In this document: positions 8,567 to 16,825 of the stretch, piece by piece
Numbering within the stretch: position 1 is the first letter of the stretch
Layout: each line of letters starts with the position of its first letter
Assembly: GCF_007670255.1 (NCBI RefSeq)
Contig: NZ_SZVS01000007.1
Coordinates: 186,001-250,000, forward strand
Source of the DNA: Paenarthrobacter nicotinovorans
GTDB taxonomy: Bacteria; Actinomycetota; Actinomycetes; Actinomycetales; Micrococcaceae
DNA: 64,000 nucleotides
Reading direction: 5' to 3'
Program-made: the position numbers and the translations under genes
The notes under the pieces: model-generated
What the model was told of the DNA's origin: nothing
What the model saw: only the letters and a program-made list of their open reading frames with translations
Databases searched by the model: none

Positions 8567-9958
8567 GTGAAGCCGTCCATTGTGTGGTTCCGGGATGATC
8601 TGAGGGTTGCCGACAACCCTGCCTTGCGTGCCGCGGTGGACGACGGCGCCGCCGTCGCCTTATACGTCCTCGACGAGGAATCGCCCGGAATCCGCCCCCA
8701 CGGCGGAGCTTCCCGCTGGTGGCTGCACCATTCGCTGGCCGCGCTCCGCGAAGACCTCGCCGCGCTCGGTATCCCCTTGCTGTTGCGCCGCGGCGATGCC
8801 GGTTCCGTTGTCCGAAGGACCACGACGACGCTCGGTGCGGGCGCGCTGTACTGGAACCGGCGGTACGGTGCGGCTGAGCGGACGGTCGACGCCGGGATCA
8901 AGGCTTGGGCGGGCGAAGCCGGCTTGCACGTTGCCAGCTTCCAGGCGTCACTGCTGCATGAGCCCTGGGAAGTCACCACCAAGACCGGCGGCCAGTACAA
9001 GGTGTTCACGCCCTTCTGGCGGGCGGTGTCGGCGCAGGAATTTCGCGAACCTTTGGCCGTACCGGAAAAGGGGCATGGCTTCACCGGTAAGCTGCCGGCC
9101 TACGATGAGCTGGACTCCTGGGATCTGGTGCCCAGCAAGCCGGACTGGTCCGGCGGGCTCGCTGAGAGCTGGACGCCCGGTTCAGCGGCAGGCCACAAGG
9201 TGCTGGAGAAGTTCGTGGCGGGGGGCCTGTCCCACTACAGCGAGGGCAGGAACCGTCCGGATACCGAGGGCAGCAGCCGCCTGTCTCCCTATTTGCGCTG
9301 GGGCGAGCTGAGCCCGTTCGAGGTATGGCATGCGTTGGGCTCCAAGCGGTCTGAAAGCGTCTCGATCTTCGCGTCCGAGTTGGGGTGGCGGGAATTTTGC
9401 TGGCACCAGTACTTCCACAACCCGAACCTGGCCACGGCCAACCTTCGTCCGGAATTCGACCGCTTCCCGTGGGCATGGCCCGGCAGCAACGGAAGGGGTG
9501 GCCGGCATCCGGGCCACGAATCCGCCCCCGAAGAACTGCGTGCCTGGCAGAAGGGCAACACCGGGTTCCCCATGGTGGACGCAGGCCAGCGCCAGTTGTG
9601 GCATTCAGGTTGGATGCACAACCGTGTGCGCATGGTTGCCGCCAGTTTCCTGGTGAAGAACCTTGGTATCCATTGGCAGCTGGGCGAGCAATGGTTCTGG
9701 GACACGCTCGTGGACGCTGATCCGGCGTCGAATCCCGCCAATTGGCAGTGGGTGGCCGGGTCCGGCGCCGATGCCTCGCCCTTCTTCAGGATCTTCAACC
9801 CGGAAGCCCAGCGCGTGAAGTTCGATCCGCAGGGGAAGTACATCGCCCACTGGATTCCTGAGTTCGGAACTCCCGATTACCCGGAGGAGATCGTTGACCT
9901 CAAGACCACCCGTGCCGAGGCGTTGGAAGCGTACAAGGGGATGAGAGAGGTTCACTGA
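8567..9958 (+). CDS. phrB: deoxyribodipyrimidine photo-lyase (cryptochrome/photolyase family)
   Basis: A 463-residue light-dependent DNA repair enzyme that splits cyclobutane pyrimidine dimers. The start is GTG 8567, preceded by GAGAGGGG; the upstream extension is Cys/Gly/Ser-rich and does not match the Rossmann start VWFRDDLRVADNPAL. The C-terminal FAD domain shows RLSPYLRWGELSP, the GFPMVDAGQRQL and GWMHNRVRM segments, and WQWVAGSGADASPFFRIFNP. Residues for FAD and dimer binding are therefore intact. Length is normal for class I photolyases (450-480). Confidence 0.92.
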   Translation: MKPSIVWFRDDLRVADNPALRAAVDDGAAVALYVLDEESPGIRPHGGASRWWLHHSLAALREDLAALGIPLLLRRGDAGSVVRRTTTTLGAGALYWNRRYGAAERTVDAGIKAWAGEAGLHVASFQASLLHEPWEVTTKTGGQYKVFTPFWRAVSAQEFREPLAVPEKGHGFTGKLPAYDELDSWDLVPSKPDWSGGLAESWTPGSAAGHKVLEKFVAGGLSHYSEGRNRPDTEGSSRLSPYLRWGELSPFEVWHALGSKRSESVSIFASELGWREFCWHQYFHNPNLATANLRPEFDRFPWAWPGSNGRGGRHPGHESAPEELRAWQKGNTGFPMVDAGQRQLWHSGWMHNRVRMVAASFLVKNLGIHWQLGEQWFWDTLVDADPASNPANWQWVAGSGADASPFFRIFNPEAQRVKFDPQGKYIAHWIPEFGTPDYPEEIVDLKTTRAEALEAYKGMREVH

Positions 9959-10097
9959 GGCCCCTCTGGAAATTAGTAGGAAGTCCGAGTATATTCGGGT
10001 CTAGAGATGACCTGGATCACAGTTCCTTAGGTGTTCCCGCCGATTCCCAGGACTCCGGGAAGGTCAGTCATTCACGATGCAAAGGAGCATTTCCACC

Positions 10098-11597
10098 ATG
10101 GTGCGCGAGCTTTCACACTACGTAGACGGCCAAAGGGTTGAGGGTACATCCGGCCGCTTCAGCGACGTCTACGATCCCTGCACGGGAGAAGTCCAGGCCC
10201 GGCTTCCGTTGGCCAGCGCGGACGAGGTCCGCAACGCCGTCGCAAATGCCGAGAAGGGGCAGCTCGAATGGGCGGCCATGAACCCGCAGCGGCGAGCCAG
10301 GATCCTCCTCAAGTTCGTGGACCTGGTGAACGACAACATGGACGAGCTCGCCAAGCTGCTGTCCTCGGAGCACGGCAAGACCTTCGCCGATGCCAAGGGC
10401 GACATCCAGCGCGGCATTGAGGTGGTCGAATTCTCCGCGGGAGCGCCGCACCTGCTCAAGGGCGAGTTCTCGGACAACGCCGGTGCCGGTATTGACGTGC
10501 ATTCCCTGCGGCAGCCCCTGGGCGTCGTCGCGGGCATCACCCCGTTCAACTTCCCGGCCATGATTCCGCTCTGGAAGTCCGGCCCGGCGCTCGCCGCGGG
10601 AAACGCGTTCATCCTCAAGCCGTCAGAACGGGACCCTTCCGTCCCGCTCCGGCTCGCCGAGCTCTACAGCGAAGCAGGCGTGCCCAACGGCGTCTTCAAC
10701 GTCATCAACGGCGACAAAGAAGCCGTGGATGCCCTGCTGGAGGACCCGCGCGTCAAGGCGATCGGCTTCGTCGGTTCAACTCCTATCGCCCAGTACATCT
10801 ACGCCACCGCCGCGGCGCACGGCAAGAGGGCGCAATGCTTTGGCGGTGCCAAGAACCACATGGTGATCATGCCCGACGCCGACCTGGACATGGCCGCCGA
10901 CGCCCTGATTGGTGCAGGGTACGGTTCCGCAGGCGAACGCTGCATGGCTATCTCAGTGGCTGTGCCGGTGGGCCAGGAGACCGCAGACGCCTTGGTGGCC
11001 AAGCTGACGGAGCGAGTCAAGGAGCTCAAAGTCGGCCACAGTCTCGACAAGGACTCGGATTTCGGTCCCGTCGTGGCGCAGTCCGCGAAGGAGCGCATCG
11101 AGGGCTACATCCAGTCCGGCGTCGACGAGGGCGCAACGCTGGTCACTGACGGCCGCGGGCTGACCGTGGAGGGCTACGACGGCGGCTTCTGGGTGGGTCC
11201 CACGCTCTTCGACAACGTCACCAAGGACATGAAGATCTATAAGGAAGAGATCTTCGGACCGGTCCTCAGCGTGCTGCGTGCCGCCGACTACGACGAAGCG
11301 CTCAGGCTCTGCAGCGAGCACGAGTTTGGCAACGGCGTCGCGATTTTCACCCGCGACGGCGACTCCGCCCGCGACTTCGCCAGCCGCGTCGAAGTGGGCA
11401 TGGTGGGCATCAACGTCCCGATTCCCGTGCCGATCGCGTATTACACCTTCGGCGGCTGGAAGGCCTCCGGTTTCGGTGACCTCAACCAGCACGGCGCCGA
11501 TGCTTTCCGCTTCTACACCAAGACCAAGACCGTCACCTCGCGGTGGCCCTCCGGCATCCGCCAGGGCGCTAGCTTCGTGATGCCGGCGGGCAGCTGA
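10098..11597 (+). CDS. mmsA: methylmalonate-semialdehyde dehydrogenase (CoA-acylating)
   Basis: A 499-residue aldehyde dehydrogenase that turns methylmalonate semialdehyde plus CoA and NAD into propionyl-CoA in valine catabolism. The start is ATG 10098 because AAAGGAG lies 10 bases upstream; an ATG 7 codons earlier would include that site. Seen: cofactor site FVGSTPIAQYIY, the family stretch KNHMVIMPDADLD, and the nucleophile Cys in GSAGERCMAIS, where CoA-acylating enzymes have RCMA rather than the usual GQxC. First gene of a four-gene valine operon, overlapping the next by one base. It could also act on malonate semialdehyde. Confidence 0.93.
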   Translation: MVRELSHYVDGQRVEGTSGRFSDVYDPCTGEVQARLPLASADEVRNAVANAEKGQLEWAAMNPQRRARILLKFVDLVNDNMDELAKLLSSEHGKTFADAKGDIQRGIEVVEFSAGAPHLLKGEFSDNAGAGIDVHSLRQPLGVVAGITPFNFPAMIPLWKSGPALAAGNAFILKPSERDPSVPLRLAELYSEAGVPNGVFNVINGDKEAVDALLEDPRVKAIGFVGSTPIAQYIYATAAAHGKRAQCFGGAKNHMVIMPDADLDMAADALIGAGYGSAGERCMAISVAVPVGQETADALVAKLTERVKELKVGHSLDKDSDFGPVVAQSAKERIEGYIQSGVDEGATLVTDGRGLTVEGYDGGFWVGPTLFDNVTKDMKIYKEEIFGPVLSVLRAADYDEALRLCSEHEFGNGVAIFTRDGDSARDFASRVEVGMVGINVPIPVPIAYYTFGGWKASGFGDLNQHGADAFRFYTKTKTVTSRWPSGIRQGASFVMPAGS

Positions 11598-12673
11598 TGG
11601 GGGCTTTGGACACAGCAGACGTTCTTTTCGAGCGCCGCGGCCACCTGGGTACCGTGACGCTCAACCGACCGAAAGCGGTTAACGCCCTGAACGCGGGGAT
11701 GGTCACGGCCATGCTCGAACAGTTGCTTGCCTGGGCGGACGACGAGTCCGTGGAAACCGTGCTGGTGCGGGGCGCCGGGGACCGGGGCCTGTGTGCCGGT
11801 GGCGATATAGTGGCCATCTACAAGGACATGCTCCACGGTGGCTCGGAGACCGCGGATTTCTGGGCGGACGAGTACCGGCTCAATGCCCTGATCGCCAACT
11901 ATCCCAAGCCCTACGTCGCTTTCATGGACGGCCTGGTGCTGGGCGGTGGAGTGGGCATTTCCGCGCACGGTTCCCACCGCGTAGTCACCGAACGGACCCG
12001 CAGCGGGATGCCCGAAACGACCATCGGTTTCGTACCCGACGTCGGTGGCACGCTGTTGCTGTCCCGCGCACCCGGGGAGACCGGCACCCACGCCGCGCTG
12101 ACGGGCGCACACCTCGGCGGTGCGGACGCCCTTTACCTCGGGCTCGCGGACTACTACGTCCCGTCCGAAAGCCTCCCCGCGCTGGCGGAAGCGCTGGAAA
12201 GCTCGACGGCGGAGGCCGCCGTCGAGCGTTTTGCCCAAGCCGCGCCGGACTCGGCTTTGGCGGCCCAGCGGGGGTGGATCGACGACTGCTACGCGGGCGA
12301 CGACGCCGAAGAGATTGTGCACCGCCTGCGCGACGCCGGGGGTGAGGCCGCCGAGGCCGCGGACACCATCACGGCAAAATCCCCGACGTCGGTCAAAGTC
12401 ACCCTGGAGTCGTTGCGCCGTGTCCGCGGGCTGTCGTTGGAGGAAGCGCTGGACCAGGAATACCGGGTGGGGCTCCGATGCCTGTCCCAGCCTGATTTCC
12501 GCGAGGGGATCCGTGCGCAGGTGGTGGACAAGGACCGGAACCCGCAGTGGAAGCCCGCCACTCTCGCCGAGGTGACGGCGTCCGACGTCGAGGGCTATTT
12601 TGCGCCGCTGGGCGGGCGCGAACTGGGCCTTTCGGCAAACCCGGTCCAATCAAGTCCAGTCCAGTCGAGTTGA
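11597..12673 (+). CDS. 3-hydroxyisobutyryl-CoA hydrolase (crotonase superfamily)
   Basis: A 358-residue crotonase-fold enzyme that frees 3-hydroxyisobutyrate from its CoA ester in valine breakdown. The oxyanion-hole segment RGLCAGGDI, the second MDGLVLGGGVGIS, and the MPETTIGFVPDVGG stretch with catalytic Glu and Asp are present. Length about 350 rather than 260 separates this group from simple enoyl-CoA hydratases. The ATG overlaps the mmsA stop (TGATG). The tail NPVQSSPVQSS is a short repeat caused by duplicated TCCAG motifs and is probably not functional. Placement between mmsA and mmsB supports the assignment. Confidence 0.9.
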   Translation: MGALDTADVLFERRGHLGTVTLNRPKAVNALNAGMVTAMLEQLLAWADDESVETVLVRGAGDRGLCAGGDIVAIYKDMLHGGSETADFWADEYRLNALIANYPKPYVAFMDGLVLGGGVGISAHGSHRVVTERTRSGMPETTIGFVPDVGGTLLLSRAPGETGTHAALTGAHLGGADALYLGLADYYVPSESLPALAEALESSTAEAAVERFAQAAPDSALAAQRGWIDDCYAGDDAEEIVHRLRDAGGEAAEAADTITAKSPTSVKVTLESLRRVRGLSLEEALDQEYRVGLRCLSQPDFREGIRAQVVDKDRNPQWKPATLAEVTASDVEGYFAPLGGRELGLSANPVQSSPVQSS

Positions 12674-12683
12674 AGGAGACGAC

Positions 12684-13607
12684 ATGACAGAGAACGCAGC
12701 ATCGGCAACGGGGCTCATCGCTTTCCTCGGCCTGGGCCATATGGGTGGGCCCATGGCCGCCAACCTGATCAAGGCGGGCCACGACGTCATTGGCTATGAC
12801 CCGGTTCCGGCCGCCGCGGAGGCCGCCAAAGCCCACGGGATCCCCATGGCGTCATCGGCGCACGAGGCTGCCGCGGAGGCCGCCGTCGTGCTGACCATGC
12901 TGCCCAGCGGCAAGCATGTGCTGGACGCGTACCGGGGCGTGGACGGGCCGGGCTTGCTCGCCGTAGCCAAGCCGGACACCCTGTTCCTTGACTGCTCCAC
13001 GATCAATGTGGACGAGGCCCGTCAAGCTGCGGAGATAGCGTTGGAAGCCGGACACCGATCCGTGGACGCGCCTGTTTCCGGCGGCGTGGTGGGAGCCGAA
13101 GCCGGCACGCTCACGTTCATGGTGGGGGCGCTGCCGGAGGACTTCGAGACCGTCAAGCCGATCCTTGAACTGATGGGCAAACGGATTGTCCACTGCGGCG
13201 ACCACGGTGCCGGGCAGGCGGCGAAGGTCTGCAACAACATGATCCTCGGTGTGTCCATGATCGCCGTTGCGGAGGCCTTCGTACTCGGCGAGAAGCTGGG
13301 GCTGACGCATCAGGCGCTGTTCGACGTCGCGTCCAATGCTTCCGGCCAGTGCTGGGCGCTGACCACCAACTGTCCTGTTCCCGGGCCGGTCCCCACCAGC
13401 CCGGCGAACCGTGACTACCAGCCCGGCTTTGCCGGAGCCTTGATGGCCAAGGACCTGCGGTTGGCCGTGAATGCGCTGGAGAGCACGGGCGTCGCTGCCG
13501 AGATGGGGCCGTTGGCGTCCAGGATCTACGATGCTTTTGCCGCCGGCGAAGGTGCCGGACGGGACTTCTCCGGCATCATCACGGACATCCGCGATAAATC
13601 GCTGTGA
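12684..13607 (+). CDS. mmsB: 3-hydroxyisobutyrate dehydrogenase
   Basis: A 307-residue NAD-dependent dehydrogenase that oxidises 3-hydroxyisobutyrate to methylmalonate semialdehyde. The N-terminal Rossmann motif is FLGLGHMGGPMAANL, followed by the substrate motif DAPVSGGVVGAEAGTL and the catalytic Lys in GAGQAAKVCNNM. The C-terminal KDLRLAVNA segment is typical of this family. GAAGGAG 5 bases before ATG 12684 fixes the start; the open frame extends upstream into the hydrolase gene without a start signal. Length fits the family (about 295-310). Confidence 0.93.
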   Translation: MTENAASATGLIAFLGLGHMGGPMAANLIKAGHDVIGYDPVPAAAEAAKAHGIPMASSAHEAAAEAAVVLTMLPSGKHVLDAYRGVDGPGLLAVAKPDTLFLDCSTINVDEARQAAEIALEAGHRSVDAPVSGGVVGAEAGTLTFMVGALPEDFETVKPILELMGKRIVHCGDHGAGQAAKVCNNMILGVSMIAVAEAFVLGEKLGLTHQALFDVASNASGQCWALTTNCPVPGPVPTSPANRDYQPGFAGALMAKDLRLAVNALESTGVAAEMGPLASRIYDAFAAGEGAGRDFSGIITDIRDKSL

Positions 13608-13652
13608 GAGGTTGGAACTGAACTGATGACGAGCTTGGTGGAGAGGGAGAAC

Positions 13653-14432
13653 ATGACGGAGCAGTACAACAACATTCAGGTGGAACGGCGTGGGCGCGTG
13701 GGCTTGGTGACCCTGGACCGGCCGTCGGCGTTGAATGCGCTCAATACTGCCCTGATGAATGAACTCGTTGACGCCGTGCGGGCCATGGATACAGATCCGG
13801 AAGTTGGAGCCGTGGTGATCACAGGCTCTGCCAAGGCATTCGCGGCCGGTGCCGACATCAAGGAAATGTCGTCCAACAGCTACATGGAGATGTACGCGGC
13901 GGACTGGTTCCGGCACTGGGAGGACCTGACCCGTCTGCGGATCCCCGTGATCGCCGCGGTGTCAGGATTTGCCCTGGGAGGTGGGTGTGAGCTGGCGATG
14001 ATGGCCGACTTCATCATCGCCGGGGACAACGCAAAATTCGGCCAGCCCGAAATCAACCTGGGCGTCATCCCCGGCATGGGCGGCTCGCAGCGACTCACCC
14101 GGGCTGTGGGTAAATCCAAGGCCATGGACATGGTGCTCACCGGCCGTTTCATGGATGCCGAAGAGGCTGAGCGCGCCGGTCTGGTCTCCCGGATTGTGCC
14201 CGCGGCAGAGGTCATCGACGAAGCCGTCAAGGCCGCCGAGGTCATCGCGTCCAAGTCCAAGCCGGTGGCGATGATGGCCAAGGAAGCGGTCAACGCGGCC
14301 TTCGAAACCGGCCTGGCGCAGGGCGTGCTGTTTGAACGCAGGATCTTCCACTCGCTCTTCGCCACGGAGGACCAGAAGGAAGGCATGGCAGCGTTCAGCG
14401 AGAAGCGCCAGCCGGAGTTCAAGCACCGGTAA
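13653..14432 (+). CDS. enoyl-CoA hydratase
   Basis: A 259-residue crotonase with both oxyanion segments ([13 protein letters not shown] and [17 protein letters not shown]) and the catalytic Glu positions in [11 protein letters not shown]. It hydrates 2-enoyl-CoA esters; in this operon methacrylyl-CoA would be the logical substrate. ATG 13653 has GAGAGGGAG just upstream; an in-frame ATG at 13626 would add nine residues. The C-terminal [16 protein letters not shown] is the conserved crotonase tail; a near-identical stretch of its DNA recurs outside any gene at 17778-17810. Confidence 0.9.
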   Translation: MTEQYNNIQVERRGRVGLVTLDRPSALNALNTALMNELVDAVRAMDTDPEVGAVVITGSAKAFAAGADIKEMSSNSYMEMYAADWFRHWEDLTRLRIPVIAAVSGFALGGGCELAMMADFIIAGDNAKFGQPEINLGVIPGMGGSQRLTRAVGKSKAMDMVLTGRFMDAEEAERAGLVSRIVPAAEVIDEAVKAAEVIASKSKPVAMMAKEAVNAAFETGLAQGVLFERRIFHSLFATEDQKEGMAAFSEKRQPEFKHR

Positions 14433-14455
14433 CGCCGAGGGTTAGGCATGGGGGC

Positions 14456-15652
14456 CTAGCTCACTGTCAGGTCCTCACGGGTACGCTTCTGGATTTTTTT
14501 GCTTGCACGGTTCGCGAGAGCAATTAGTGCCAGGCCTGCAAGCGTGAGGGCGGCACAGGCAAAGAAGATCCCCCGTTGGCCCAAGATTGTCATTGACCCG
14601 ACCGCGATAATGGGTCCTGAAACGATCGCCCCGAGTCTTCTGGTGTTCATGTAGAGCCCGGTGGATAACCCTGGTCTGGGGATCATGTCTTGAAAAAGAG
14701 TCATGCCAATCCCGGCGATGCCTGCGAATGACCAAGCATTGAAAATTTGGATGGCCAAGAGACCGATGGGGTCAGTAACCAGCATCAATGCTGAAAAGTA
14801 GGCTATCCCGGCGATGCAGCTGGTGGTGATCAGGCCGAGCGCGGAAAACCGTTCGCTTAGTCGGCCGCATAGCAGTAGAGCCGGGATCTCGAGTGCTGCG
14901 GCAACTCCGAGGGCGATGCCTGCCCAGATGACATCCAGCCCCAGGGTTTGGGGAACGAAGAGAGTCATGATTGTCATGGCCGTGGCGTTTGTGGCCTGCA
15001 GGAGTACGAACGCGAAAGTAACTGGTACAACCATCCGGAGCCCCACCGGAGTTTCCCCGGGGCCGGAAGACTGCGGTGTGGTTTGAGGGTCTGTGTCAGC
15101 GTTGGTGCTTGTTGCTGTGCGTTGCCGTATCAAGAGCGCTGTGGTGATGATGTTCAAGACGGCAATCGCGGCGACGGCCAAGAGGATGGCACGGGTGCCA
15201 AGCGAGCCGATGATGAAGGTCGCCAGCGGGGGACCGGCAACCCATGCCACGGAAACGATGGCGCGGGCATTGATGACATCGGAGGGCCGGCCACCGGAGT
15301 GGCGGAGATGCGCGAACAGCAGCGTGCTGCCGACCCCTGCTGGACCTCCCAGCACCACGAGGGCGACGGTGGCCATGGGCAGGGCCGTAACTGCCGAGAG
15401 GACGCCCGCCAGCAGTATCGTCAGGCCGCCGCACACCAGCATTGGTACCAGGTAGTCCTTTGTCTTGTCGGCGCGTGCCGGTATCAGCAACGCCGCGAGG
15501 AACCCGCCTGCGTTATAGATCCCGAGGACCCATCCGAGGTCAGCTGTGGTGGCACCGTAGAGGTTGACGAGAATCAGCGCCAGAGCAGGACTCAGAAAGG
15601 CCAGCTGCAGGCCCCAGAGCAGCGCAGATCCGGGCAAGAGAAGTTTTTTCAT
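14456..15652 (-). CDS. MFS transporter, sugar efflux (SET) type
   Basis: A 398-residue membrane protein with about twelve predicted transmembrane segments and the short charged loops typical of MFS proteins. The C-terminal TGLYMNTRRLGAIVSGP and the overall layout resemble sugar efflux transporters of the SetA/SetB group. ATG 15652 is preferred because TGAGGA lies just upstream and the following MKKLLLPGSALLWG starts the first membrane helix; ATG 15712 lacks a ribosome binding site. The codon usage and an Asn/Thr-rich central loop (TSTNADTDPQTTPQSS) look slightly different from its neighbours. Substrate is unknown. Confidence 0.75.
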   Translation of the reverse strand: MKKLLLPGSALLWGLQLAFLSPALALILVNLYGATTADLGWVLGIYNAGGFLAALLIPARADKTKDYLVPMLVCGGLTILLAGVLSAVTALPMATVALVVLGGPAGVGSTLLFAHLRHSGGRPSDVINARAIVSVAWVAGPPLATFIIGSLGTRAILLAVAAIAVLNIITTALLIRQRTATSTNADTDPQTTPQSSGPGETPVGLRMVVPVTFAFVLLQATNATAMTIMTLFVPQTLGLDVIWAGIALGVAAALEIPALLLCGRLSERFSALGLITTSCIAGIAYFSALMLVTDPIGLLAIQIFNAWSFAGIAGIGMTLFQDMIPRPGLSTGLYMNTRRLGAIVSGPIIAVGSMTILGQRGIFFACAALTLAGLALIALANRASKKIQKRTREDLTVS

Positions 15653-15765
15653 TCGGTCCTCAGGGTGACTGTCGTTCCGCTGGCCCTGGGCTCTTGAGGA
15701 ATTCGCGGACATCGTTCGTGTTGGCCATGGCTTTTAGGCTACGTCCGGGTGTGGTCCTCTAACAG

Positions 15766-15778
15766 GTACTGTCAGTAC
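15766..15778. promoter_or_regulatory. palindromic operator candidate upstream of the MFS gene
   Basis: GTACTG-T-CAGTAC is a perfect 13-bp palindrome about 115 bases before the transporter start, within AGGTACTGTCAGTACACCT. A TetR- or GntR-type site is plausible; no regulator gene is adjacent. Confidence 0.4.
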
Positions 15779-15819
15779 ACCTCACAACAGACACTCCCGC
15801 GATGTGTAGTTTTCACGCC

Positions 15820-16485
15820 TCAGGCCGGAACGGACGACGCGTCCTGGGCGGCATCAAAGAACGCCAGTTCCAGCCGGACCGCCTCGCGGAACGTCTCTGT
15901 GACGCGCGCGCGGATCGCCGGCGATTCGGGTTCGACGGCGTTGAACTCCTCCCGGAGCCACGTCACCCAAGCGTTGTACTCGGGATTGTTGTGGAGGCGG
16001 ATCCATTCCGCGTGCTTCTGCGCGGCCGGCCACGAGGCAGGATCCCCGGCCCGTGCTGCCCAGTCTCCGTAAAGCCACTCGGCAACAAGGAGGACTGCGA
16101 GGACATCCGGGTAGGAGCGGCTGGTCAGGGCGGCGCGCATGAGGGCATCGAAGTCGCGGGTCACAATTCCGAGCGCCGGTTGGACCCGGTCAGCCTCAGG
16201 GATGTCCAGTTCATCGAAGCAGTCCTGGAAGTAGGTGTTTTCATCCGAAGCGAAGGCTCCCAGGACCCGTGCGAAAACCAAGCGTGAGGACAACGATGGT
16301 GCGGAGGCCACGGCCTGTCCCAGGAGCGCAGTGAACGCATCGCAAAACTGGTAATCCTGAACAAGGTAGCGCCGCAGGGCGTCGTCGGAAAGAGTCCCGG
16401 CGAGCAAGCCATCCACAAACGGATGGTTGATCGCTGCGTCCCAGTTGCTGATGCTGTCGTGCTTGAGTTCTTCGGCAAAGCCCAC
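15820..16485 (-). CDS. TenA/thiaminase II-family protein lacking the active-site Cys
   Basis: A 221-residue all-helical TenA-family protein. Seen: the N-terminal HPFVDGLLAGTLSDDALRRYLVQDYQF and the LASDENTYF-like region FASDENTYFQ. Where classical TenA enzymes carry the catalytic Cys in a PCxxLYxE-type segment, this protein has VAEWLYGDWA, with Ala then Glu. It therefore fits the Cys-less TenA_E-type group better than true thiaminase II, and could act in salvage of pyrimidine breakdown products of thiamin. GTG 16485 has a strong AGGAGGAA site. Family assignment is firm, activity is not. Confidence 0.8.
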   Translation of the reverse strand: MGFAEELKHDSISNWDAAINHPFVDGLLAGTLSDDALRRYLVQDYQFCDAFTALLGQAVASAPSLSSRLVFARVLGAFASDENTYFQDCFDELDIPEADRVQPALGIVTRDFDALMRAALTSRSYPDVLAVLLVAEWLYGDWAARAGDPASWPAAQKHAEWIRLHNNPEYNAWVTWLREEFNAVEPESPAIRARVTETFREAVRLELAFFDAAQDASSVPA

Positions 16486-16545
16486 GTGTTTCCTCCTGGA
16501 GTTTCAGAACCGCACCCTAGCAGCCACCATCGGACTTCAGACAGT

Positions 16546-16590
16546 ACGACGCCGGCCGGTCAGTCGGGTTGACTGGCCGGCCGGCGTCGT
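16546..16590. terminator. long GC-rich hairpin
   Basis: A 20-bp stem (16546-16565 with 16571-16590, one G-T wobble) and a GGGTT loop lies between the 44-codon gene and tenA. On the plus strand it is followed by TGGTGTTTTG, but both flanking genes read leftwards, where no T run follows. Terminator or attenuator are both possible. Confidence 0.55.
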
Positions 16591-16614
16591 TGGTGTTTTG
16601 TGGGCGTCGTGCCT

Positions 16615-16749
16615 TCAGCAGGCCCTGGGACCCCTTCCCGCGTTCATCGGGTCCGGCCAGTTGCCGACGAAGTCGGGCCAATAGCCGATGCGTTGGCTGG
16701 CGGATGCCTTTGCGTTGTTGCGGGCGGGGGACTGGATCGTGCGAAGCAT
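16615..16749 (-). CDS. 44-residue hypothetical protein
   Basis: ATG 16749 is preceded by a near-perfect AGGAGG at 5 bases, which makes this short frame more credible than a random one. The product is basic at its N terminus (MLRTIQSPARNNAK), then aromatic and proline-rich (GYWPDFVGNWPDP), with no membrane segment. An 8-bp hairpin (16774-16793) sits 25 bases upstream and a 20-bp hairpin follows the stop. It lies on the same strand as tenA, 129 bases ahead of it. I do not recognise the protein; a leader peptide or a small independent protein are both possible. Confidence 0.5.
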   Translation of the reverse strand: MLRTIQSPARNNAKASASQRIGYWPDFVGNWPDPMNAGRGPRAC

Positions 16750-16773
16750 GGGTGCCTCCTGACTGATGAAATG

Positions 16774-16793
16774 CCTGCGACGGTTGTCGCAGG
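16774..16793. promoter_or_regulatory. small hairpin in the leader of the 44-codon gene
   Basis: CCTGCGAC-GGTT-GTCGCAGG, a perfect 8-bp stem with a four-base loop, located 25 bases upstream of the ATG at 16749. Confidence 0.4.
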
Positions 16794-16825
16794 TGGTGGT
16801 GCCTGCCGCTGCAGGGACCACCGAA

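Noticed and set aside
12646..12673. Repeated TCCAG units at the end of the hydroxyisobutyryl-CoA hydrolase gene
   Set aside because: Too short to be more than local slippage; it only lengthens the tail by a few residues.
16486..16614. Possible TPP riboswitch ahead of the TenA-like gene
   Set aside because: The conserved CTGAGA and ACCTGAT-type elements are absent; only a long hairpin is present.
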